From Candidatus Kaiserbacteria bacterium RIFCSPLOWO2_01_FULL_55_19 (GTDB lineage: Bacteria; Patescibacteriota; Minisyncoccia; Phycocordibacterales; Phycocordibacteraceae), in contig MFMD01000017.1 in NCBI GenBank assembly GCA_001781715.1, positions 8,929-16,093 of the forward strand: DNA of 7,165 bases, read 5' to 3'. Below the pieces are notes generated by a model. The model saw only the letters and a list, made by a program, of their open reading frames with translations, was not told the DNA's origin and did not search any database. A program made the translations under genes and the position numbers. Shown piece after piece: positions 1 through 5,688 of the stretch. Numbering within the stretch: position 1 is the stretch's first letter; each line of letters starts with the position of its first letter.

Positions 1-1223
1 TCGGTATTGTTGAGCGGCAGGAGAGAGACAGAGAGCATTGTGTTTCTCGTCGCACTTGCGGCACTCACGGGGTACACCTTCCCGCTTGCGGCGATGAGGT
101 CCTTGGCGGGCGTACGGGCGACTTCCAGAATGAGTGATTTCCCGTCAGCAAGGTATGCCGCAAGGTGGAAGAGGTCGTTTGCCGTGGAGACGTTCAGCGT
201 GGTGGTGCCGGTCGCCTCCGCGAAGCGGGTGGACTGCATATCAAGCGCCTTGGCGGCCGCATTCATCCAGTCCACGAAGCGCTCGGTGCCGTAGGCCTGC
301 GCAAGGCGCTCGGCGACGATGTTGTCGGACTGCATAAGGAGCGGATAGAGCAGGTCGCCCGCGAAGAAGGACTCCTCCTTGTTCGTCGCGAGTATTGGAT
401 TACGCGGGACGGTAATCTTCGTATCAAAGGGGATGGTCTGGTTCGCAACGAGCGCGGTGACGAGCTTCGTCACCGATGCGAGAGGGAAAAGGTCCCCGGC
501 ATCTTTCTCCAAGAAGACATCTCCCGTATCAATATCAGCGACAAGGTATGACTCGGCCGACACTAGGGGGGCGGGAATCGCATCAAGGGTGAGCGAGGCA
601 AGCGGCGTACGGGGACTGTAGAGGAAGATACCGGTCCCAGGGTCTGCAAACGCGTAGACCAGGGCGGCGTCCTCGGTGTGCAGCCGAATACCGCCTCCGG
701 CGGACGAAGCGTCAACCAAAGAGCCATTTGCCGCGTAGGGCCACCCGTGGATGAAGTGATTCCCGTAGAACTGCACGCTCCACGGCAGGTCAATGTGTTC
801 CCTGGTATTAAGATGGTCGGACTCCTTCGCTAGCACGGTATAGAAGCCCGCCGGCGTCTCCTGCGGCGAGCCATTCTCGCCCTTGGCGAGAATAGGGTAC
901 TTCCTGATTGCTGCCCCGTCTTCATAGAGGGTGAGCACCATCGCACGCAGGTCTACCGCGATAAGCTTGCCCACTCTTGGCACCGCGTCAGCCACGGTGA
1001 GCGTATTGATAATGTGCGCCGAGGTTGTGGTGGAGAGCGCGAGCGATTTCCCCGCCGCAGGGCGGGCCTCTTGTATCAAGACGAGCGAAGGCGCAGAACG
1101 GGCCTCTGCTCCCGCCGCGTACTGCAAGACGTAATATCCTCCTGCGCCCACAACGAACAGAAACGCAATGGTCTTTGCCGAAAAGATGAATGCGTCCCAG
1201 TCAAAGAAGTGATGTACACGCAT
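1..1223 (-). CDS. Membrane-anchored YkuD-like domain fused to a D-Ala-D-Ala carboxypeptidase (peptidase S11) domain; 3' end outside the window
   Basis: The frame is open from the ATG at 1223 to the window edge, giving 407 residues. Residues 11-35 are a hydrophobic segment, probably an uncleaved signal anchor that places the rest outside the membrane. Residues about 84-203 resemble a YkuD (L,D-transpeptidase) domain, with VGKLIAVDL at 85-93, ETPAGFY at 122-128 and the active-site-type IHGWP at 158-162. The later motif reads SAGGGIRLHTEDA (174-186), where the catalytic cysteine expected before IRL is Gly178. From about residue 222 a serine penicillin-binding domain begins: SYLVADIDTG, then PLASVTK with catalytic Ser250 and Lys253, then the SxN motif Ser299-Asp300-Asn301. 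The third motif (KTG) should lie a few dozen bases beyond the window. Known roles of the two families are peptidoglycan cross-linking and trimming of D-Ala. I infer that only the second domain is active. A single-domain carboxypeptidase is unlikely given the clear N-terminal motifs. Confidence 0.9.
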   Translation of the reverse strand, partial: MRVHHFFDWDAFIFSAKTIAFLFVVGAGGYYVLQYAAGAEARSAPSLVLIQEARPAAGKSLALSTTTSAHIINTLTVADAVPRVGKLIAVDLRAMVLTLYEDGAAIRKYPILAKGENGSPQETPAGFYTVLAKESDHLNTREHIDLPWSVQFYGNHFIHGWPYAANGSLVDASSAGGGIRLHTEDAALVYAFADPGTGIFLYSPRTPLASLTLDAIPAPLVSAESYLVADIDTGDVFLEKDAGDLFPLASVTKLVTALVANQTIPFDTKITVPRNPILATNKEESFFAGDLLYPLLMQSDNIVAERLAQAYGTERFVDWMNAAAKALDMQSTRFAEATGTTTLNVSTANDLFHLAAYLADGKSLILEVARTPAKDLIAASGKVYPVSAASATRNTMLSVSLLPLNNT

Positions 1224-1232
1224 GTGCTACTG

Positions 1233-1238
1233 ATTATA
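1233..1238 (-). promoter_or_regulatory. Perfect -10 box (TATAAT) just before the YkuD/carboxypeptidase gene
   Basis: On the minus strand a consensus TATAAT ends nine bases before the ATG at 1223. Transcription starting at the usual distance would give a leader of only a few bases. No Shine-Dalgarno sequence lies in between, and no good -35 box stands at 16-18 bases upstream. The box lies in the 44-base gap after the glycosyltransferase stop, so this gene may have its own promoter. Confidence 0.5.
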
Positions 1239-1267
1239 TACCGTTCCACTCCCGACCCAGACCGCGC

Positions 1268-1999
1268 TTAGAGGTCCTTATAGGTATTGTGCAGAGGCCG
1301 CTTGAAGAGCGTGACCCAGACATAATTGAGCGCGTAAGCCATTCCCGTATTGAGGACGCCGTGCGACCGGAGTCGCCGTCCGGAACTCAAGACGCTCAAT
1401 TCGGAGATGAACTCAACGCGCCCGACCTCTGACATACGCCGCGCTATGTCGGTATCTTCTCCGAAGAATTCAATATTAGTATCAAAGCCGCCAATCTTCT
1501 CCAGCGCCGAGCGGCGCAGGATGAAGTTGCCGCCCTGCACCAGCGCCCCGCGGCCGACTATAAGGCGGCTCGTATGATAGAAGAGAATGCCCAGACGATA
1601 AAATATCTTCACCATCGCGCGCGTGAACGCAGACAAGTCGTAGTAGATAAAGGGCCCGCTAAGACACACGAGGTCAGGGTACTCTTCAAACGCTTTCAAC
1701 GCTTTCTGCGGCCAGTCCTTCGGGAGGCGCACATCAGAGTCAATGTTCGCGACCAGTTCGCCGGTGGTGGATTCCAGTCCTCGCTGCCGCGCGCGGGTCA
1801 GACCCTTGCGCGGCTCATCAACCACGCGGACACCGGGGAAGCGTGAGGCAACCTCTTTGGTCCGGTCGGTGGACGCGTTGTTCACCACCACGATTTCAGT
1901 AGGGAAGGGAACTTCTTTCGTCGCCGCTATCACCGAGCGGAGACAATCGCCGACATACTTTTCTTCGTTGTAGGCGGGAATAACGAAACTGATCTTCAT
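1268..1999 (-). CDS. Family 2 glycosyltransferase (GT-A fold), distal copy of a pair
   Basis: The 243-residue protein begins with the GT2 signature FVIPAYNEE (5-13), followed by IVVVNNASTDRT (36-47), which binds the nucleotide of the sugar donor. The metal-binding DxD is Asp87-Ser88-Asp89. GGFDTNIEFFGEDTD (170-184) carries the acidic acceptor-site/catalytic-base motif. Residues about 219-231 are hydrophobic and may touch the membrane, but there is no multi-pass transmembrane region. The family moves a sugar from a nucleotide-sugar to a lipid, glycan or protein acceptor at the cytoplasmic face. Donor and acceptor cannot be read from the sequence. The ATG at 1999 is supported by a strong ribosome binding site and stands 10 bases after the previous gene's stop, so the two genes are almost certainly cotranscribed. 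It resembles its neighbour in size, order of motifs and a shared GRR motif near the C-terminus. Confidence 0.92.
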   Translation of the reverse strand: MKISFVIPAYNEEKYVGDCLRSVIAATKEVPFPTEIVVVNNASTDRTKEVASRFPGVRVVDEPRKGLTRARQRGLESTTGELVANIDSDVRLPKDWPQKALKAFEEYPDLVCLSGPFIYYDLSAFTRAMVKIFYRLGILFYHTSRLIVGRGALVQGGNFILRRSALEKIGGFDTNIEFFGEDTDIARRMSEVGRVEFISELSVLSSGRRLRSHGVLNTGMAYALNYVWVTLFKRPLHNTYKDL

Positions 2000-2005
2000 A
2001 GCGGG

Positions 2006-2011
2006 CTCCTT
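2006..2011 (-). promoter_or_regulatory. Shine-Dalgarno site AAGGAG for the distal glycosyltransferase
   Basis: AAGGAG stands six bases before the ATG at 1999, and its first two bases are the last two of the TAA stop of the preceding gene. It is the only strong Shine-Dalgarno sequence seen at a start in this window. Its place inside the stop codon suggests reinitiation coupled to the upstream cistron. Confidence 0.75.
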
Positions 2012-2738
2012 AGCGGATAACTTTCCATTCCTTGAACGCAGATTTCCCGCGCAGCGTTATGGAGAGATAATTCACCCACCAATGCATAAGGAGCCGCGGC
2101 CAGCCGAGCTTGTGGGCGCGGCGGCCCGTGTGCCAGACCGTGAGACCCGGTTCCATACGGACACGCCCAAGCTTCGCCACTCTCTGGAAGAAATCCTGGT
2201 CTTCTGCTACCGGCAATGTCTCATTGAAGCCGCCCGTGGCTTCAAAGGTTCGGCGGCGAACCATCTGGAACTCGCCGCTCGCGCCGCCTCGGCGAAGGAC
2301 ATTATTAATCAACCGAAAGGTCAGATTCACTCCGCCGAAGACAAGCCGGTCTGCCCAGGTGGCCATAGAGGGGAAGACCTTGAGGGAACAGGTAAGGCCG
2401 GTAAGAGCAGGATTCTCATTAAAGAGAGCGAGCGCTTTCTCAAAGAATTCCTTCGGCTTCTCCGGTTCGCAGTCTGCGTCAAGAAAGGCGATGAACTCAC
2501 CCTGCGCTGCTCTGCCCCCCGCATTTTTCCCGCGCGGGATACTGTGGATTTCGCCAGTCCGGACGATGACCTTGTCGGCTGACTTACGCGCGATGTCTAC
2601 CGTACGGTCGGTGCTCTCGTCATCAACCACGATGATTTCATATGCGCCGCGCGGGAGATTGTCGCGCAGGTGGGAGAGCGTGCGGCCGATAACGAATTCT
2701 TCGTTTACGGTCGGTATGACGATGGAGACATTAGGCAT
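2010..2738 (-). CDS. Family 2 glycosyltransferase (GT-A fold), proximal copy of a pair
   Basis: The 242-residue protein has SIVIPTVNEE (5-14), then IIVVDDESTDRT (35-46), RGKNAGGRAAQGEFIAFLDAD (69-89) with the metal-binding Asp87-Ala88-Asp89, and LPVAEDQDF (175-183) with the acidic acceptor-site motif. VWHTGRR (201-207) and a Trp-rich stretch (213-221) follow near the C-terminus, which may lie on the membrane. Its start overlaps the end of the dedA-like gene by 8 bases and has no Shine-Dalgarno sequence, so it is probably translated by coupling. The layout suggests a shared envelope-glycan or glycolipid pathway with its two neighbours. The specific sugar and acceptor are unknown. Confidence 0.92.
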   Translation of the reverse strand: MPNVSIVIPTVNEEFVIGRTLSHLRDNLPRGAYEIIVVDDESTDRTVDIARKSADKVIVRTGEIHSIPRGKNAGGRAAQGEFIAFLDADCEPEKPKEFFEKALALFNENPALTGLTCSLKVFPSMATWADRLVFGGVNLTFRLINNVLRRGGASGEFQMVRRRTFEATGGFNETLPVAEDQDFFQRVAKLGRVRMEPGLTVWHTGRRAHKLGWPRLLMHWWVNYLSITLRGKSAFKEWKVIR

Positions 2739-3330
2739 TGTTGAAATTGCGCTTGCGCAAATAATTACCGAATCCGTATAACGCTAAGAGTACCATGATG
2801 AATACGGCAAAGATAAAGAGCCGGTGAAGTCCTTCGTTGAAATGGACATAGAGGTCACCGAGGAAGTATCCCACGGCAAGCAGAAGGCCGGTCCAGAAGA
2901 GTTGGCCCACCGCATTGAAGAGGATATAGGAGCGGAAGGGAATGCGGCTCATCCCTGCAACGAGCAGGGTTGCGATCGCGAAGCCGAAGCCCATCGTTAT
3001 CTTGGAGATAAGAAGGATGCGGTTTGTGTATCGGTGGAAGACCTCCTCCGTCTTCGCGATTGTGGTCTCGGTGATGCTGAAGAACTTCCCGAAGCGCACG
3101 ACGAAGCGCCGCCCGGCGTGGTAGCCGACCAGATACCACAGGGTATCGCCGACCAAATCGCCCGCCATGAGCACGAGATACGTGGGCCAAAAGGTGAAGT
3201 AATCCAGGCGGAGGAGGAAGCCGCCCAAGGTCATCGCGAGCGGCCCCTGCGCAAGCGTGAGGAAAAACAGGGCAAGGTAACGGTGCTCAAACAAAAGCCC
3301 CTGGAGTACATCGGGAACAAGCGTTTCCAT
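2731..3330 (-). CDS. DedA-family (VTT domain) integral membrane protein
   Basis: The 199-residue protein is strongly hydrophobic. It has membrane or re-entrant segments at about 18-40, 46-70, 104-126, 134-157 and 168-189. DedA features include GDLVGDTLWYLVGYHAGRR (57-75), with the paired Gly-Asp and the aromatic-Gly pattern, and ISKITMGFGF (108-117), which corresponds to the second re-entrant helix; Lys110 stands where a basic residue is conserved. Length fits the family (about 200 residues). DedA proteins are membrane transporters, and some members (UptA type) recycle the undecaprenyl-phosphate carrier across the membrane. Which lipid this one moves is not readable here. The adjoining glycosyltransferases make a carrier-lipid role plausible, but that is inference. 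The gene starts 31 bases after the flavoprotein stop and its end overlaps the next start. Confidence 0.88.
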   Translation of the reverse strand: METLVPDVLQGLLFEHRYLALFFLTLAQGPLAMTLGGFLLRLDYFTFWPTYLVLMAGDLVGDTLWYLVGYHAGRRFVVRFGKFFSITETTIAKTEEVFHRYTNRILLISKITMGFGFAIATLLVAGMSRIPFRSYILFNAVGQLFWTGLLLAVGYFLGDLYVHFNEGLHRLFIFAVFIMVLLALYGFGNYLRKRNFNNA

Positions 3331-3336
3331 ATGCTG

Positions 3337-3342
3337 ATTCTA
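3337..3342 (-). promoter_or_regulatory. Possible -10 box (TAGAAT) before the DedA gene
   Basis: TAGAAT, five of six bases matching consensus, ends six bases before the ATG at 3330, so a transcript from it would begin at or next to the start codon. No Shine-Dalgarno sequence and no convincing -35 box are seen in the 31-base gap. Support comes mainly from the same placement before two other genes in this window. Confidence 0.35.
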
Positions 3343-3361
3343 GAGGTTTTTTAAATTAGCG

Positions 3362-4285
3362 CTAGCGTTTCTTGACCCAGAGATAAATGTCTTCAAGCGC
3401 CTTGACGCCGTCGCCGGCGGCGATGTTGTTCTGGTGGTAGAGCTCGTCGGTGCAGTCGCCCGCGGCCCACACGCCGTCAACGCTTGTGCGCTGGTTTCGC
3501 GCATTCGCCTTTATGCGCTTTATCGCATCAAGCGTGAGGAGGTTCGCAACGAAATCGGTATTCGGGAGGACACCCGCCTCCACGAAAATTCCCGAGACAG
3601 AGAGTTCGTGCACCTCGTCCGTTTCTTTATCAAGGTATTTCAGACCCGTCACGAATGCGTCGCCCATTACTTCGGTCGGCTCCGCGTGCGCGATGATGCG
3701 CATATTCGCGTGCGCCCGCGCTTTCAGAATGGTGACCGCGTCCGCCTTAAACTCTTTGTGCCGATGAATCAGGGTTACCGATTTTGCATAAGCGAGGAGC
3801 TGGAGTGCCGTCTCGAATCCGGCATTCCCCCCGCCGATGACGGCGACATCCTGTCCCGAGAAGAGCGGTCCGTCGCAGGACGCGCAGTAGGTCACCCCCT
3901 TGTTCTCAAACTTATTCGCGCCGGGGACATCGAGTTTGCGCCGTCCGGCGCCCGAGGCGATGAGGACGGCTCTCGCGTGATACTCCTTTCCTGCTTTTGT
4001 TGTTGCGGTAAACCCGCCTTCGGTCTTGGCGAGCGCGGTGACGCGCTCACCAAGCGCGAGAGTAACGATGTCGCCTTTGACCGCGTTCAGGTGTGTCTTA
4101 AATAATTTCGCGAGCTCGGCGCCGTGAATCTTGGGCGTGCCGATCCAATTCTCAATACCTTCAGAAACGGTTGATTGTCCGCCAATTTCTTCAGCAATAA
4201 GGGTCGTCTGCAAACGCTTGCGGGCCGCGTACACGGAGGCGGCAACGCCCGCGGGCCCGCCGCCGATAATGATAAGGTCATTCAT
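3362..4285 (-). CDS. trxB: Thioredoxin reductase-like FAD/NAD(P)H disulfide reductase
   Basis: The 307-residue length is right for a low-molecular-weight thioredoxin reductase. The FAD-binding GGGPAG (8-13) follows the first strand. The redox-active CASC is Cys134 and Cys137, followed by DGPLF as in the family. The NAD(P)-binding loop is GGGNAG (151-156), and the second FAD motif is AAGDCTDELYHQ (274-285). The enzyme passes electrons from NAD(P)H through FAD to a disulfide partner, normally thioredoxin, in the cytoplasm. HRHKEF (174-179) only partly matches the classic NADPH-selecting HRRxxFRA, so cofactor choice is uncertain. GGGNAGFE also recalls the AhpF reductase, but there is no N-terminal AhpF extension. 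The ATG at 4285 was chosen because it immediately precedes the first strand; an upstream in-frame extension would run deep into ftsZ. It lies 58 bases after ftsZ and has its own promoter-like box. Confidence 0.9.
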   Translation of the reverse strand: MNDLIIIGGGPAGVAASVYAARKRLQTTLIAEEIGGQSTVSEGIENWIGTPKIHGAELAKLFKTHLNAVKGDIVTLALGERVTALAKTEGGFTATTKAGKEYHARAVLIASGAGRRKLDVPGANKFENKGVTYCASCDGPLFSGQDVAVIGGGNAGFETALQLLAYAKSVTLIHRHKEFKADAVTILKARAHANMRIIAHAEPTEVMGDAFVTGLKYLDKETDEVHELSVSGIFVEAGVLPNTDFVANLLTLDAIKRIKANARNQRTSVDGVWAAGDCTDELYHQNNIAAGDGVKALEDIYLWVKKR

Positions 4286-4292
4286 GCTCGGC

Positions 4293-4301
4293 AGTATAAC
4301 A
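4293..4301 (-). promoter_or_regulatory. Extended -10 promoter (TGTTATACT) before the flavoprotein gene
   Basis: A TGn extension followed by TATACT ends seven bases before the ATG at 4285. The predicted start of transcription is the ATG itself or the base beside it, giving a leaderless mRNA. The -35 position falls inside the GC-rich inverted repeat and has no consensus, which fits extended -10 promoters that do not need one. No Shine-Dalgarno sequence is present. Confidence 0.55.
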
Positions 4302-4302
4302 G

Positions 4303-4326
4303 AACGCGGCGCCCCGGCGCCGCGTT
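4303..4326 (-). terminator. Strong GC-rich hairpin after ftsZ, possible terminator
   Basis: This is a perfect inverted repeat with 11-base arms (4303-4313 and 4316-4326) and a two-base centre. In RNA it would fold as a very stable stem with a slightly wider loop. It lies 17 bases past the ftsZ stop. The bases after it on the transcribed strand (TCTGTTAT after the last arm Ts) are only moderately T-rich, so termination may be partial. It also covers the -35 region of the next gene's promoter. Confidence 0.5.
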
Positions 4327-4343
4327 GGCTCACTGCAGCAGGT

Positions 4344-5603
4344 TTACTTCTTGTGTCTGCGCAGGAATGCGGGAATAGCACCCCACGACTCATCGTCTTC
4401 CGGAACGGCGGGGGCACTCTCGCGCTTGTGGGGCAGGGCGGTGACCACCGGCTCCTCCTTCTCGGCACGTACCTCATCTTTCCTCGCATCCTTCGTGCCG
4501 CGCTTCTCCACCCCCTTTTCCTCACCTGACTTTTCATCGCGTTTCAGAATCTCATGGTAAATGCGACCACGTTCCTCCTCGCGCTTCTCGGTCGGCAGAG
4601 AGAAGAGCGATCGTTCAAATGCCGATGGGGAGGCGTTGGCAGCGCTTTCGGGGAAGCCGGTGGCGATGACAATAATACGAAGCTGGCCTTTCTTGAGCTT
4701 CTCGTCCTTCATCATGCCGAAGATAACCTTGGCATTCTTATCCACCGACTCGTTAATGACCCTTGCCGCTTCCTGCACCTCCAGAATGCCCAAATCGTCA
4801 GAGCCGGCGACAACAAAGAGGATACCCTTCGCGCCACTGATAGAGACATCCAAGAGCGGGGAATTGACCGCAAGAAGCGCGGCGGCCTTCGCGCGCTCGT
4901 CGCCTTCGGCCGTACCAATTCCCATCAAGGCCGGACCAGCGCCCTCCATAATGGCTTTGATATCGTTAAAGTCAGTATTGATGTCGCCCGGCGTCGTGAT
5001 GATATCGGAGACACCCTCAACCGCCTGGCGCAGTATCTCGTCGCACATAGCGAACGCGTTTTTTGCCGATGTGTTCTTATCGACGACGGAAAGGAGTTTG
5101 TCGTTCGGGATGATGATGAAGGCATCAACCTCTTTCTTAAGCTCGGCGAGGCCGCGGTCGGCAATATCCTTGCGTTGGGCACCCTCAAAGGAGAATGGTC
5201 GGGTGACGACCGCGATGACGAGCGCGCCAACCTCTTTCGCAATCTTCGCAACAATTGCAGAAGCGCCGGTGCCGGTGCCGCCGCCCATACCGCAGGTGAT
5301 GAAGACCATATCGCTACCGGTGAGCGCCTCCTGGATTTCCTGCCGCGTTTCCTCTGCGGCGCGCTTCCCGAGTTCAGGATTCATTCCCGTACCGAGCCCG
5401 CGAGTGAGATTCTTGCCGATGTGGATCTTGCGTTTCGCAAGCGAGCGGTGCAGGTCTTGCGCATCGGAGTTCACCGCGATGAACTCAACGCCGCGCACCT
5501 TTGACGCGATCATGTGATTGATGGCGTTCTTGCCGGAGCCACCCACGCCAACGACACGGATTCGTGCAAATGTCTCGACTTCTGGCTCAATGCGTTTTGA
5601 CAT
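4344..5603 (-). CDS. ftsZ: Cell division GTPase FtsZ
   Basis: The 419-residue tubulin-like GTPase polymerises at mid-cell to form the division ring. The N-terminal VVGVGGSGKNAINHM (17-31) and the tubulin signature GGGTGTG (107-113) build the GTP site. The T7 loop NTDFNDI (209-215) supplies the catalytic acids Asp211 and Asp214, which complete the neighbour's active site. The globular core ends near residue 318. Residues about 336-400 are a highly charged Lys/Glu/Arg-rich linker, expected to be disordered. The C-terminal tip DESWGAIPAFLRRHKK (404-419) matches the conserved peptide that binds FtsA and other partners. The ATG at 5603 is followed within 20 residues by the first conserved strand and has no Shine-Dalgarno sequence. 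The gene follows ftsA after 85 bases, the classic order. No key residue is missing. Confidence 0.98.
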   Translation of the reverse strand: MSKRIEPEVETFARIRVVGVGGSGKNAINHMIASKVRGVEFIAVNSDAQDLHRSLAKRKIHIGKNLTRGLGTGMNPELGKRAAEETRQEIQEALTGSDMVFITCGMGGGTGTGASAIVAKIAKEVGALVIAVVTRPFSFEGAQRKDIADRGLAELKKEVDAFIIIPNDKLLSVVDKNTSAKNAFAMCDEILRQAVEGVSDIITTPGDINTDFNDIKAIMEGAGPALMGIGTAEGDERAKAAALLAVNSPLLDVSISGAKGILFVVAGSDDLGILEVQEAARVINESVDKNAKVIFGMMKDEKLKKGQLRIIVIATGFPESAANASPSAFERSLFSLPTEKREEERGRIYHEILKRDEKSGEEKGVEKRGTKDARKDEVRAEKEEPVVTALPHKRESAPAVPEDDESWGAIPAFLRRHKK

Positions 5604-5629
5604 AGAAATATAAATAAGGTGTTCGGGTC

Positions 5630-5657
5630 ATACTACCAGAACCGCCCAATATGCAAA
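5630..5657 (-). promoter_or_regulatory. Possible promoter in the ftsA-ftsZ gap
   Basis: On the minus strand TGG-TAGTAT (5638-5630) resembles an extended -10 box. TTTGCA (5657-5652) stands 16 bases upstream as a weak -35. A start near 5623 would give ftsZ a leader of about 20 bases. The match is modest, and ftsZ could equally be read from the ftsA transcript. Confidence 0.35.
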
Positions 5658-5662
5658 TATTG
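5647..5662. repeat. 16-base dyad CAATAT-N4-ATATTG upstream of ftsZ
   Basis: Two perfect 6-base inverted arms flank a four-base centre. The repeat overlaps the weak -35 of the possible ftsZ promoter. The size and AT-rich symmetry would suit a dimeric repressor site. An arm this short can arise by chance, so the role is unproven. Confidence 0.4.
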
Positions 5663-5688
5663 ACAATCGGCCAGCCTAATTCACTGTT

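Noticed and set aside
7..621. Short open frames in several frames at the start of the window
   Set aside because: The minus-strand frame running to the edge carries SxxK and SxN motifs of a penicillin-binding domain; the others are shadows.
2082..3354. Plus-strand open frames of 166-223 codons opposite the glycosyltransferase and DedA genes
   Set aside because: Compositionally odd translations without domains, lying opposite genes with clear family motifs.
3357..3364. Palindrome TAGCGCTA at the flavoprotein stop codon
   Set aside because: Only eight bases, includes the stop codon, and no T-run follows, so there is no support for a terminator or operator.
4286..4537. N-terminal extension of the thioredoxin-reductase-like protein by 84 residues
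   Set aside because: It would cover the intergenic hairpin and about 190 bases of ftsZ, is Arg/Pro-rich without motifs, and the family begins at the MNDLIIIGGG strand.
4554..5517. Two long open frames on the plus strand (316 and 318 codons) opposite ftsZ
   Set aside because: They are antisense to an unmistakable ftsZ, overlap each other in different frames, and show no recognisable motif. Moderately GC-rich DNA leaves few stops in shadow frames.
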